A stretch of 64,000 nt of DNA from positions 37,337,280-37,401,279 of the forward strand of contig NC_083605.1 in NCBI RefSeq assembly GCF_029168945.1. Reading direction: 5' to 3'. The stretch's first letter is position 1, and every line of letters begins with the position of its first letter. A program made the position numbers and the translations under genes. The notes below the pieces were generated by a model. It saw only the letters and a list, made by a program, of their open reading frames with translations. It had not been told where the DNA came from and made no database searches. The DNA comes from Cannabis sativa. Lineage: Eukaryota > Streptophyta > Magnoliopsida > Rosales > Cannabaceae. Positions 1-12,210 of this stretch are shown piece after piece.

Positions 1-1518
1 TGGGAAGATGCCGGGGGCAGAGCTTGCCCTTGGTTGTACCCGGGAGTGGCAGAAAACTGTATGCCACTAACCGGAGGGGTCGCGGTCGGGACAGTACCCG
101 AGGGCGATACTCCTGGCATGTATCCTGCCATCCCGGTTGGATAATAGCCTCCGTAGGCCACAATCTGGGCTTCTTCGAGGTTAATATATTTTTGGACTCG
201 CTTCTGGAAGTCCTGAAGGCTAGCAGCGCCTTCTTGCTGTAATTCGTTCCAGAAGGGAGTCCCAGTACGGATTCCTGCTTGGAGAAGCGCAAGCTGTTGT
301 CCGTCGTCAACCTTCTTGGTCTTCGAGGCTTCCTCTCGGAACCTCTTGATGTAATTTTTTAGAGTTTCGGTGGGTAGTTGCTTGATGTTAGTCAAGGCAC
401 TAACTTCCAAATTGACCTTCCTGGCGGCGACAAATTGCCTCCGGAAGTTGGTTTGGAGTTTGTTCCAACATCCCACCGATCCTGGTTCTAGTTTCTTGAA
501 CCACTCCTCCGCCGAACCGCTCAGAGTGAGGGGGAAGCATAGGCACTTGGCGTCATTGCTGACCCGCATGACTGTCATGACTCGGTTGAATCGTGACAGG
601 TGATCACTGGGGTCGGAGTTCCCAGTATATGCCGCCATTTCGGGCATTTTGAAGTTTTTAGGGAGCTCCGCCTCCAGGATATGCTTGGCGCAGGGCTCCC
701 GGTCCTCACTGTCCGAGTCGGAGTCATCTCCCTTCTGCCTTCGGGAGACTCGGGCAATATCTTTTCGAAGGCTGGCAAGCTCTGCCATAATCCCTTCGTT
801 TACAGTACCCGAGGAGACTTCGGGTCTGTATCTTTTTTGATCAAGGTGATCCCGGAGGTCACCTTGATTCCCATTGATTTGATTTCTCAAATCAACGGGT
901 GGACATTTCTGTCCTCCTCTTCCTCTACCCCCCGGTTCCTGGTGCACGGAAACGCTCTTTCGGTCCCCTCGATCCTGAGGGCCAAGACTCCCTCTTCGGG
1001 GCTTGCCCCTCTGCGGACCTTTCCCTTTAGGGAAATCTGAGCGGACCTTGCGCGGATCTGCGCCTTTTCTTCCGACCGGGGGCGAAGTAGGGTTTTTCGT
1101 TTGGTTTTCCTCGGCGGGGTGCCTTATAGGGCTAGGGTCCCTGGGCCTTTGCTGCTGGGAATTGGGCGACGACGTAGCTGGCTCCCCATCGAGTCCAGCG
1201 GCCATTGCCTTGGGATGCACGTGAATGCCAGCGGCCTCCATGGCTTTTTGCATGGCTAGCATCACCTCGTGCATTTTTTGATTTTGCACTTTCTGAGCTT
1301 CGATCTCAGCTTCGTGATCGATGGCTTTTTGCCTGAGGAGCACCAGCTCTTGGTAGCTTCCATCATCGTAAGCGTATTCGTCGAGGTGTTCCTCATGGTT
1401 CTCATACGGAATTTCTTCCTCGGACTCCTCTCGCCGCTCTTGAGGCTACATCCTCTTCATTGGGATCTTGAGCGTCTTCTAGAGGGCGAGGGTGACGTGT
1501 AGCTCTTGTCGCCACCAT
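1..1518 (-). pseudogene. gag of Ty3/gypsy element (partial, frameshifted)
   Basis: Capsid/nucleocapsid precursor of the leftmost element. The best start is the ATG at 1518-1516, 60 bp after the LTR. The first ~25 codons are in a different frame from the rest, so there is a frameshift near 1440. The main frame holds an acidic, coiled N-terminal part, a basic Pro/Arg-rich stretch (about 1200-900) and the retrotrans_gag core (about 640-300), with the motifs DPSDHLSRFN, AEEWFKKL and LKNYIKRF. It runs off the left edge before any zinc knuckle. The broken start suggests an inactive copy unless the shift is a sequence error. Confidence 0.8.
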
Positions 1519-1581
1519 TGTTGTGAAGTTAAATGCTTGTTGCGAAGCAGCTTTCCTCAGCTCTCAATGAAAGCACCAAAA

Positions 1582-2364
1582 TGTTGACCGAGGTTTTCGG
1601 CAACTAATAAAATACGAATATAATAGTGAGCTATAAGAAAGCGAGATGAAGACTTTTTACGTGGTTGGGGCGTTAATGAGCCTTAGTCCACGAGCCACTG
1701 ATATTTATGGATGTCTTTAATACAGATCTTACACTTGGGAGAATATTTCTCTCTTTAATACAAAGAATGTTCTTGGTGAGTTTTTTCTGTTTCGCTCTTA
1801 AGCAGCCAAGATTCTCCGACCCCATTAAATGAGCTTTGAGGGGGTATTTATAGTGTTTTAGAGGGGCAATCCCTAGAATTGTACTTACACATGTGTCTGT
1901 AAGTATCCATAAAGTTGGGCATTTCCGATGAATATACCATGGGTGATGCATGGTCAAATCCCTAGGTGCTGTAGGGTTTTTATGGAGAATGTCCTTTTTG
2001 TCTTATGATTGACGTGACTCTTCGCAGAGTAGCCGTCGCTAGACTTAAATGATCATTCTTCGTTGACTATTGTTGTTTGGGGGATGTGCCGTCAGACTTT
2101 ATTGCGTGTACAGTCCCAACACGCTTCCTCCCATGCAGCATTAAATGCGACTTGATGTCTCGGGAGAGACCTGACACATCCCGGAGTGCCTTTGAGCTAT
2201 GCTCGCTTCCGGGAGTACCTTGTACTCCGGGTGCATCTTCCGGGACCCATTTGAATAACGCTTCCTGGTGTCATACAAGGACTTAGCAGTTCTCTCTCAA
2301 GTAATTTGATCCACGTGTCCCTTCCTGACTGGTCCACGTATATTGGGCGATTTTAGGAGCAACA
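1582..2364 (-). repeat. 5' LTR of the leftmost gypsy element
   Basis: On the minus strand this 783-bp segment begins TGTTGCTCC and ends CCTCGGTCAACA, giving the usual TG...CA ends with a 5-bp inverted terminal repeat. Immediately downstream on the minus strand (1581-1561) comes TTTTGGTGCTTTCATTGAGA, a leader common after plant gypsy LTRs, and 60 bp further the gag ATG. No second LTR is in the window, so the boundaries rest on the terminal repeat and on the abrupt change to unrelated LTR sequence at 2365. Confidence 0.8.
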
Positions 2365-2946
2365 AATATGAATTCTATTATTGGTATAATAGTTTTGTAT
2401 TACCAAATATATGTATACTGATGTTTATTCATGACAGATACCAATAATGATTTGGATTTCATCTTATGAACAATGTGTGATGGTTTGATTCTTATTGTGT
2501 ATAAATGACAATATTCAAATAATAAACTAAATGATTATTATTATTACTTTTCTTGCTGAGTCCTTGTGACTCACGGGTGCTATGTGGTGCAGATAAAAGC
2601 AAATAAAAGCTAGATTAACCATGAGGTGACAATCTTCTCCAGCAATGTACATATTGACCTCACCGGCCTGCGTGCCGAGTTTCCAGGAGTTGTTTTGGGC
2701 TGGTTGTATATGTTGTGTATTTTGATTTTGTGTTTAAATGGTTGTCGTATATATTTTTTTAGCAAAAAATTTTATAACATGGATACCCGAAAACACACTT
2801 TTTATGCCGTTATAATGTCTGTTTTTAGTGTTTTATTTTGGTCAAATTTTTAATATCATCACGGTTTTTAATAATTAATTAAGCTATTAATATTAAACTA
2901 GTTTATAAAATCACACACGTGGCGTCCCTATAAATAGGACATTACA
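2365..2946 (+). repeat. Remnant 3' part of a Tekay-like gypsy LTR
   Basis: This stretch ends GACATTACA and is followed directly by a primer-binding site, as in the Tekay-like element at 47781-57477, whose LTR ends GTGTTACA. It also shares the block CTGAGTC...GACTCAC (here near 2555-2573), a small inverted repeat that also occurs in the LTR at ~49755. The 5' part of the LTR is separated by the gypsy insertion ending at 2364 and is off the left edge. No gag follows, so the internal region is lost. Confidence 0.7.
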
Positions 2947-2949
2947 ATT

Positions 2950-2961
2950 TGGTATCAGAGC
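2950..2961 (+). other. Primer-binding site (initiator tRNA-Met type)
   Basis: TGGTATCAGAGC follows the LTR end after three bases. This is the classical plant retrotransposon primer site complementary to the 3' end of initiator tRNA-Met. Only about 15 bp of retroelement sequence remain recognisable after it. Confidence 0.75.
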
Positions 2962-2964
2962 AGC

Positions 2965-5900
2965 CATAATAATAATAGTTTTGAATGAGACAACAAGTAA
3001 GATACAATAATAACAATAGCTTTGAATGGTCGAGATATGCAAATAATGCATTATGGGAAACACCGTAATTTTTTTTTTTCTACACAACCCTATTTATTTA
3101 TTTTTATAAAAATTATTTCTTTTAACAAAGCAATTTAAAATACTACATATAATACATTTTAAACTTCTTAATAAATAATTTCAAATAATAATTAATAAAA
3201 TTGTGCATTTAATTTTTAATAAATAAAATTATTAATAATAATATGAAATAAGATAATATATTTATAATTTTACTATACATTAGAATTATATTTTGAAGTA
3301 ATTATTTATTATAATACTACAAAAATTAAATTAGCTGTTATATTGTCTAGTTTAATAATATGAAAGAAAATAATTAAACTAGTATATAGTAATAGTATTG
3401 TGTAAAATTTATTTTGTGAAATATAAATGACAAATTTTGATCATATATTTTGAAAGATAGGATTAATGAATTCTGAGAAATTATAATAAGTATTTTTTTT
3501 TAAAAAAAGTATTGAATAAGTATCCAACGGTATGAAAATATAATTACTAAGAAATTATTAAAGTAGGTTAATTATGCAAAACATGATGATTATACTTTTT
3601 AAAACATGACCATATTATACTCTAAAAAAAATATATATTATATATCAAATTAATTGTGATAATACATTATGTATCTAGCTTCTTTTCTTTTTTAAAAAAA
3701 GAGTATATGTATGAACAGGTAATATATTAAATAATAAATCTCATTTTCCATCAAAAATTATTATTTTTCGTCTCTTTTGATTTGGACTTGCATTAAGTGC
3801 ACCACTTACATCCCAAAATTAATTATTTCTAGTTTTCTAATCTTTATTTTAATTTAATTATATTGTTTATAACTTTAATTGGTTGAGCTTAGTCTTTTTT
3901 TCTTTTCCTTTTATTTTTTTTTTATCTTTCGCTGTCCTTAAATTACAATGTAACAACTTAATTAGGTCATTAGGCATTAAAAAATTAGAATAAAACCCTA
4001 TTTGCAGGCCAATATTACATTACTCAATTATTATTTTTGAAAAAGAAAAAGTTGTGGAAGCTAATGTACATCGATCTAGCCACCATATATTTATAAAAAT
4101 CCATAAAACTATTGAATATTGATATTGTTCTTATCTAACCCTAATTTCTTAATAATTTTTCTTGTTTTTTGGTGACATATTTAAACCCTAATTTATGCAA
4201 GATGCCTTTAGTTAGTCTTGAGAATAATGTAATTGTATTTATTATTTAATTGCATTTACTTGGTCAATGTTTGTGTTGTGGTCCCTCAAAGTTAAATTTA
4301 ATTTGAAATGTGAATACTTTCATTCCAATATGTATTCCATTTTCAAATCAATTAATTTAAAGCATATTTGGGAAAAAAAAACCAAAAAGAAATCTTTATT
4401 ACAAAAATAATAAGAATTTTTACAGCTGTAAAATTGCAATAAACAGGGCTTGGGGAAGGTAAGTAAAAGGGTTTTAAAAAAATAGCCCAAAAATAGGGTC
4501 TTTTTATTTATTTAACATTTTTGCTTGGAAATTTAAGATTAGATCAATAATTATAATAGTAGAAGGCTGTTTTGGTCTTGAAAGATGGGTCCTTGTCCAA
4601 ACATAGAACAAACTTAAAAAGTCCAAATAGTTTTTGTGATGTGTCAGTGTTTCAGAGCCAAAAACAAAAAACTATTTTAACCTCATTCTAATGCTTAATT
4701 AAAAAAAGTGTCTGATTCCACTGTGTAAAATAAAACACTTTAATTTGCAAAAGATAAGAAGAACACTGGTAATAATATGTTAAAAAGGTTCCAACATGTG
4801 CCAGCCTTTAAAACCACATGCGAAGCATTCATCAAGAATAATTGCCTAATCCAATTTGGCCCTTTTTGAACCTCATTTTTTGGCCCCAAAAAACCATTAA
4901 ACCTCAATTTTATTGGCAATACTTCTACTTCAAGTCATCACTTTCTACTTTTAATTCCACCCCTTTTGATAATATATATGGCTGATCTCATGACAAAATT
5001 TACTTAAAGGTTTCAAACTTCAAATCATACTTCTTCCTCTATTACATTGTCTCAAAGATTTCAAAAGTATAAGAAGATAATTAATTCTTTTTATTATTCA
5101 ACTCATTCTTGAAGACCCTTTTCTTTAAAATAATCATGTGATGTGTTAAGTATTCACATGGGGTAATTGTTTTATTTATTTATTGATTAAACCAATATTC
5201 TTCACTCACTTACTAACTACTCTACTCATATGGGTTTAACCTATTTCTCAAATTATATCTCACTAAACTTAAATTTAGTCACCCACCACTTGGGTTAAGT
5301 TGTACTAAGCTTTAATCTAAGAATTTAATTTCTAATTAAGTTGTTTTATTTATTTTAAAATTACATAAACAAAGCATGCATACTTTACCAACTTGAGTGG
5401 CACCCATATGCTCTTAATATTTTAGTGATGATATAATTAAAAAAAAATTAAAGTTGGAGGAGTAACCTTCAAGGATTAGTAGCATGATAACTTGTAATTT
5501 ATGAACACACTTGTCTAATTCATTCTACTGAAAAAAAATAATAAAACTTCAAAACTCCTATGTTTTCCCTCCCTTAGTGGTTGGAGAAATAAGTACAAAT
5601 TAGAACTGTATAAGATATCAAAATAAGAAAAAAATCCTAAACAAAAATTAAAAAAAAAAGGAAAAAGAAAAAAAAATCATAAGAAAAATATAATAATAGA
5701 TATGATATTTATTAATTATCTTTGGTTATGCAAGATTATGTTTGCCATAATCCAAAAAGGTGATGCTTGCCTTAGGCCACCCTATCTTTTTCCCTTTTCT
5801 AGACAATTTCTTCTTGCCTTGGCAACCTAATTTTACTTTTCCATTCACCTAAAAAAATATTTTAAAAATAATAAAAATAATAATTACCATTATTTCACTT

Positions 5901-6400
5901 TTGCCCATTTTTCAAGCAAAAAAACTATATAAAATTATAGAAGAATAAGAAAATCCCCACCCACTTTCAATTTTACTTTATATATTATTTCTCACAAGTC
6001 ACCAGATTCCAACCAAAACCCAAATATCTATATTTTTTAACATTAAAATATTAAATCACCACAACAATATTCATTAATGCCCATCATTCAATTTTTTTTT
6101 TTCTTTATTTAATTTATTTCCTTATTAATTTAATTAATTATTATGTATTTTAAATTCGGACAGTAGGAACCCAATTAGCTGAACAACAAAAACATTATTA
6201 TTATCTTGGCATTTTCCATTCAATACACAAAATTAGAAAATTACAGAGAGCCTATGAAAAAAAAAAGAAGAAGCAATCTTTCTTTTTCAAAATCTCATTC
6301 TCTCCTGTACTGAAATAAAAATTAAAAAATATATATATATATTTAAAGAAAATAATAATAATAATGAAGCTATTATCTTTTCTTTAAGCTCTATTTTTCC
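2965..6400. other. AT-rich intergenic DNA upstream of AHL
   Basis: About 3.4 kb with no supportable coding region or RNA gene. It is very AT-rich with many A- and T-runs. Parts must hold the AHL promoter, but I see no element I could name with confidence. A short (AT)n tract near 6331-6343 and an (AAT)n tract near 6351-6364 lie a few hundred bases before the AHL start codon. Confidence 0.6.
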
Positions 6401-6755
6401 AGCTAATCTTCCCTGAAAAAACAAGTTTTACCAGAAAATAACTCACAGTGAAGCTCTCCTTGTAGTTTAAGTTTATTTGATCCTTAATACTTTTATTTAC
6501 TTATTTTTAAAAAGAAGTTTATTTATCAAAAGCTATCTAATTATTATTATTTATTATTATTAAATTATTTTTTAATTTTTTTTTTGAAAGTCTGAAAAAT
6601 TCTGGGCTTAAAAATTTATTTTATTTTATATTCATTTAAATCATCAAACTTTCTTTTGAGTTTTTGAGATTAGGAAAGGAAATGAATGAGTTTTTGGTAG
6701 AGAGCTGAAAAAGAAAAAGACTATATTTTTATTGGGGGGTGAGAGGGGTTTAAGT

Positions 6756-9518
6756 ATGGAGGGAAGAGAAGCTGTGAGTAGTGGGGTTACAGTGGTGGGA
6801 TCAGATGCTCCCTCGGACTACCATGTGGCTCCGAGGACTGAAATCCCATCTCAAACCGGTGGATCAACACATCAACCAGCCGTGGCTCCGGCGGCTGCTG
6901 CTGCGGTGGCACCACCACAAGCGGCCCCAACAACAACCTTGGCTGTTGCTATTCCTGCAACTATGCCGGTGAAGAAGAAGAGAGGTAGGCCTAGAAAGTA
7001 TGGACCAGATGGAAGTGTCACTATGGCTTTGTCCCCTAAGCCAATATCTTCGTCGGCGCCACCACCACCTCCCATAATCGATTTCTCATCTGAAAAGCGT
7101 GGAAAAGTACGGCCAGCTAGTTCGGTCAGCAAGACCAAGTATGAGATGGAGAATTTAGGTAATGGGATTAAAAAAGGTTGTGTTTTTATCAATTCCCTTT
7201 TTGAGTTTTGACATGTTTTATTTATAGGCCTTGGTTTTTGTCTCATGGTTGGAGTCCTATGATGTTTTGTGTTGTTTATATGTAATGGACGGGAAGTGTT
7301 TGTTTGTGTGGATACCCTTTTGAATTTAAGGTATCTTGTGATTGTTTCATGGCTCAGGTTGAAGTCTTTTGATGTTTATATGTAAGTGGTGAGCGATTTA
7401 AGTGTGTGTTGTTGTTGTTGCTATGTGGGGATTGTGTGACTATAACCCTTTCTTTTAGGAGAGATTGAATTTATGAGAGTCATACTTACTAATAGGGTTC
7501 AAGTGATTCTTTGTTGGGTAATATGTGGGTCCTCTGATTGGATACCCCTTATTGAGATCTTGGAGTGTGTGGTAGTTCTGAAAAGATAAGTAGTCTAAGT
7601 TAGTGATTTTCGTGGGTTGGTATGGGAATGATGGAATCTTCTCGTTATGGCTGTCCCTTGCCACATCTCTCACCTTTTCTTTTCTTTTCCTTTTTTTTGG
7701 GAAGAAAATTTTGTACATGGTACTAATTTTCTGGTGCCTGGAAGTGATGGTGAACAGACTTGGACTAACTTCAAAGTTGAAAACTTTCTTCTGAATATGT
7801 TTAATCGGACTTAATACTGGTTTCTTTGAGTAAAACGTATTTATTAGAGGTTTAATGATATTTCCAGTCTTGTCGTGTATTACTATTGCTTTTTTAGGTT
7901 TTACCAACTTGGACAAGTGTTGAATAAACATCCTTCTACTTTAAATTATGCTTAGTCACTTTATGGAAATTTAAGCCCTCTTAGCAAAAAAACATGGAGA
8001 AAATATCTGGAATCTCGAGAGTAGTATTTTTCTGTTACTGACTATTAGTGAACATTATTTTCTTACCAAAGTATTTTATCTTATTTTTATATTTTGACTT
8101 AAGTTGAATTAGCAGTTGTAACTTTTTCTGTTAGTACCGCCACTGCACTACTAATATTTTCTCTTTCTAATCTCTTTATGTTTCATACTGTAAATAAGTT
8201 ATACATCTTTTTGAACAATATGGTTAAGTATTTTAGCTTGAAAGAAATTCAAGAAGTCTTTTTCTTTTTTCCTGGCAACAATTCTGTGCTGTGGTCCCTA
8301 ATCTTATGATCATTTTTATATGTAGGTGAATGGGTTGCATGCTCTGTTGGTGCAAATTTTACACCCCATATCATAACTGTCAATGCTGGCGAGGTAATCA
8401 TTTAAAACCTTTCTCTGCCTTTTGGCTTATATCCCTTATGAAAAATCTGTGTCAAGAAGCTCATGATGTTGACTTGACTTTAGTTGGTGTGTTTGAGAAT
8501 TTGTAAAATGAATGAAGAGTGTGGAGACACAACTACTGAAGTTTTGTCAGATGTTTTCTCTGGCTTTTTCTTTTTTGTCAGTAGAAACTTCAATTTTCTG
8601 GTTTGAACATTTACAATGAGTTGTAGTAGTAACACTAACAGTTATATTTCCCCCAACCTCTTGTTTTTTTTTGGCTGTGTCTCTTAGGATGTTACAATGA
8701 AGATTATATCATTTTCTCAACAAGGGCCTCGAGCTATATGCATACTCTCTGCAAATGGTGTGATATCGAGTGTCACACTTCGTCAGCCTGATTCTTCTGG
8801 AGGTACATTGACATATGAGGTAACTCTCTTATTAATTCCTTCTTCAAATGATGTGTATAAATAGTTCATAGTTTAGCTTCTGAAAAGAAAAAAAGTAATT
8901 GAGAATTTTCTTGTACTACTTTTTATGAAGCCCCACAACAAGAAAAGTTGTCTGGTGGTTAAATTATTATCATTTTCACTGTTGAACTCTTTGTTACTTG
9001 TTCTTGCAGGGTCGATTTGAAATACTTTCTTTATCTGGTTCATTCATGCCAAGTGATTCGGGTGGAACAAGAAGCAGATCTGGTGGGATGAGTGTTTCTT
9101 TGGCGAGTCCAGACGGACGAGTTGTAGGTGGTGGTGTTGCTGGACTATTAGTAGCTGCAAGTCCTGTGCAGGTTCGGCTTTTTCTTTTCCTTTTAACTAT
9201 GGAATTATAGTACTTTGAGTTATAATTTTCCTGATGTGAGATCTCTACCTTGTGATTCTGAAATGTATTTTCTTTGATAAACTTTAGGTTGTAGTAGGCA
9301 GTTTTTTGGCTGGGAATCAGCACGAGCAAAAACCGAAGAAACATAAGTACGAGTACATTTCAAATGCGATGCCAACTGCAGCCATTCCTATTTCAAGCGC
9401 AGATCCAAAAACGAACCTCACTTCTTCAGCTTCCTTTCGTGGAGATAGCTGGTCAGCATTGGCTGCTGATTCGAAGACTAGGGCAACTGACATTAATGTA
9501 TCTTTGCCAGGAGGATGA
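6756..9518 (+). CDS. AHL: AT-hook motif nuclear-localized (AHL) protein
   Basis: AHL proteins are nuclear, bind AT-rich DNA in the minor groove and act as chromatin-associated regulators of growth and development. The coding exons are 6756-7158, 8326-8393, 8688-8819, 9010-9171 and 9288-9518, all with GT/AG borders and matching phase, giving 331 aa. The first in-frame ATG after an upstream stop is 6756. An Ala/Pro-rich N-terminus (residues 40-70) precedes a canonical AT-hook, KKKRGRPRKYGPDGS (73-87). A degenerate second hook, KRGKVRP (114-120), follows. The PPC/DUF296 domain spans about 136-262 and includes GRFEILSLSGSF (202-213), which fits AHLs needed for trimerisation and partner binding. 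A Ser/Lys-rich tail ends the protein. The introns and hook type (RGRPRKY) place it with the intron-containing AHLs rather than the intronless clade. The exact orthologue is not assigned. Confidence 0.93.
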
Positions 9519-9900
9519 TTCTCAAAACTAAAACATAAGAAGAAAAAACAAAAACCAGTTTCATGTAGTTTCAGGTAGAGAAGTTTGTGCACACTGACCA
9601 CATTGGCAAAAATCAAACTTCAAACTCTCCGAAACTCACTTCCCTCGTTTATGCCGTCTGTAAAACTTACTGACACTTTTAGTTACCACCAGCAGCATGT
9701 TGTTGTTTTTCCATCTGGGGTTGGCCCCTTTTACCATGAGGCAGTATTTTATTTTCAAATTAGCTGTTTAGGTTAGGTTCTCTCTCGGCTCTGTTGTTGT
9801 GTCATGTAAAAGTAGAGTAGTTTGATCTTGTAATATTTGACATCTGAATCTGTCTTTCTTTGAACTTGTGCATTGTGATGATTTGGAAGTTGAAAAAAAA
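9519..9900 (+). other. Probable 3' UTR of AHL
   Basis: The stretch after the AHL stop has no reading frame. Around 9830 it contains TGTAATATTTG, compatible with a plant near-upstream polyadenylation region, and an A-run follows at 9892-9901. The end of the transcript cannot be fixed from sequence alone. Confidence 0.4.
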
Positions 9901-9994
9901 AAGAAAACAAAAGTTGTTTGGCACTAATGAATGAAAGTTCTAAACTTTATTTACAAACTTGTACCGAAAAATTACAAACCATTCGAAAAAGTTA

Positions 9995-10342
9995 TTTACA
10001 TATATGGCCCGACCCGGGATGAACTCCATTTCTGGCCAGAAAACTGAAAGTGATGGAATATATTTCTTACTATGAAAGCACAAATACTAGATTTTGGTTA
10101 GGAGTGTGGTCCTCAGGTTTTCAAAGCTGTTTTTTGTTTTCAATCTATGAAAGGTATTTGAAGCCATTTACATGTATGGCCCGACCCGAGTTGAACTCGA
10201 TTTCTGGCCAGAAAACTGAAAGTGAGGGAATATATTTCTCTCTTACCATGAAATCCCAAATAGTAGATTTTGATTAGTAGTGTGGTCCTTAGGTTTTCAA
10301 AGCTGTTTTTTGTTTTCAATCTATGAAAGGTATTTGAAGTCA
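9995..10342. repeat. Tandem duplication, ~172-bp unit, two copies
   Basis: Unit 1 (9995-10166) and unit 2 (10167-10342) both start TTTACAT(A/G)TATGGCCCGACCC and end CTATGAAAGGTATTTGAAG. They differ by scattered substitutions and a few small indels. Both contain TTTCTGGCCAGAAAACTGAAA. I see no transposon ends, so this looks like a simple local duplication just downstream of AHL. Confidence 0.85.
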
Positions 10343-10688
10343 AACAGTCTCAACATCAAGAACTGTAATCAAACAATATAAAAAGTCAAAGGGGGTATTA
10401 CATCATATGACTAATATGATTAAAGAATTAAACAACTCAAGTCCAAGGAGCCTAACCTAGGCAATGGCCTTTTATAGTTACTTTATACGTAGTTATGCCT
10501 CTTTGGCTCTATTCTATGGGTAAAATGACAAGAAAGAGCACATAATCTCTCCATGAAAGATGTTATTACTAAACCTTCAAGGCTTCAACTCATTTTATTA
10601 TGTACATATGAAGTGTGATAATATATGTATCATTGCCTATAGGCTAATTCAGCCAATACTTTATTTTTAAACTTGATAAATTTATCTT

Positions 10689-10822
10689 TTTTTTATTATT
10701 TTTTTTTATTTAAGCGTTTATATATTATTACAATCATGCATAATCTATAATCTGAGACTCGAACTCAAGATCTCCAACACACACGCACCTTCCTATGACC
10801 ACTTGACCTAACCTCAAGTGGT
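10689..10822 (-). mobile_element. tRNA-derived SINE with 16-bp target duplication
   Basis: The body is flanked by the perfect direct repeat TTGATAAATTTATCTT (10673-10688 and 10823-10838). On the minus strand it starts with a tRNA-like head holding an A-box-like GGTCAAGTGGTCATAGG and a B-box-like GAGTTCGAGTCTC, and ends in an A-rich tail (the T-rich run 10689-10710 on the plus strand). A pol III A/B box pair, an A tail and a long target duplication are the hallmarks of a SINE. At 134 bp it is short, and I cannot name the family. Confidence 0.8.
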
Positions 10823-11572
10823 TTGATAAATTTATCTTAAACTATGAGTTTTTTTTATATTTTTGTTGGCCCATATAGGTTAAGAAAGTCTTGTTATCTA
10901 TGTAGTGTGATATAAGCCAAGATAATAATATGCTCTTTTGTAAAATGTACTTGTCCCTTTTACTAGTTTGTTTTTGTAGCTCTTCTTTGTATGCCCGAAT
11001 TGGAACTGTGCGGATCACAGACGGTTTTTAAATTACTATGTCCGTCCTTATAGGTTTAGCTATATAACCATCCGCTCTAATAATCATTGATAATAGTGTG
11101 GGTATCAAGTAATAGGACATTAGAAAAAAATCATAGTTAGTGTAGCTGTTAATAGTAGCTATTTTCTAAAATCATTATAACAATTTAATTTAGTTTTGAT
11201 AAAACCTAATTAAACAACATTCTAAATGATTTTCAAACTCAAACCACACATATACATGTTACAAATTTATTGGGGTCACAATTGTATATATAAAATGTGT
11301 GTTGGGTTATCAAATAAATAAGTCAAATTTATGTGATCTATTTTAAATAAAGTTTATGACTTAAGGACATGATTGTCATGATTTTAATATGTGGATACCA
11401 TAAAGACATTTTCTAATTTGATGAGGGAACAAATTAAAAATAGTCAAAAAGGATTAATTTACTATTTTTTCAGTTATTAATAAACAGGTATTGATCCCCA
11501 TTTTTTTTGTATAGCTTCACATATCTTATGTTTATTCTTGAATTCCCATCATCAAGAAATTCTTATTCCAGA

Positions 11573-11720
11573 GAGAAAATTTTGATGCAAAAATTGAAAG
11601 ATCATACCATTTAAAATCAATTCTATGGACTCCGATACGCTTCCACAAGAAAATTTTGATGCAAAAATTGGAAGATCATACCATTTAAAATCAATTCTAT
11701 GGACTCCGATACGCTTCCAC
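11573..11720. repeat. Tandem duplication, 74-bp unit, two copies
   Basis: Unit 1 (11573-11646) and unit 2 (11647-11720) share GAAAATTTTGATGCAAAAAT through CGATACGCTTCCAC with only one or two differences. About 75 bp further on, the text GTGATATCAAGATC weakly resembles a decayed primer-binding site, so this could be the edge of an old LTR. That is a guess. Confidence 0.75.
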
Positions 11721-12210
11721 TAATCTATTCTATTATTTGATTCTCATGAATTAATTAAGGCTAAATTAAGAATTTATAGTATTCCTAACATGTGATATCA
11801 AGATCATCCCTAAATTAATTTTTGAAAATTTATGGTATTATTGATCTTTCATAAAATTATATCTGCAGTTATACATATATATTTCTGTTTGAGTTTGAGA
11901 TTAAATCAGTTAATGATTTATTCAACTTATGTCAATTAAAATAATACAAATTGGGTAAGAAGTGGTTTCTTACTATAATATAGAAGTGTCAATAATAGTA
12001 TATTCTCCTCACGATTTTTTAGCACTTTGTCTTTTTCCTTACAAATGTTCTACTTAGTACTTCTCTTCTCATTTTTTTTTTGTCCTCTCCTAAACTTTTC
12101 ATTCATATATGTATTATTTCTTTTTTTTTTTTCATTCAATTTGTATTATTTTGTTAACATTTTGTTGATAACTCTTAACTACACGTGGTTTCATTAAATC
12201 GGTTTTTGTG

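Larger units (their letters stand above)
1..2364 (-). mobile_element. Ty3/gypsy LTR retrotransposon, 5' part (cut by window edge)
   Basis: The element runs right to left: LTR at 2364-1582, a short leader, then gag from 1518 to beyond position 1. The LTR has the inverted ends TGTTG/CAACA. The gag resembles non-chromoviral OTA (Tat-like) elements; that clade call is from the look of the gag only, because pol lies outside the window. The 3' LTR and second target duplication are also outside, so integrity cannot be judged. It is inserted in an older Tekay-like LTR whose remnant starts at 2365. Confidence 0.85.

Noticed and set aside
600..1040. 146-aa plus-strand open frame
   Set aside because: Antisense to the gag of the leftmost gypsy element.
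7455..7931. 158-aa minus-strand open frame inside AHL intron 1
   Set aside because: Lys/Ser-rich, no domain, and wholly inside a well-supported intron of the plus-strand gene.
11796..11812. Decayed tRNA-Met primer site (GTGATATCAAGATC)
   Set aside because: Only a weak match, and no LTR pair or internal region could be found next to it.
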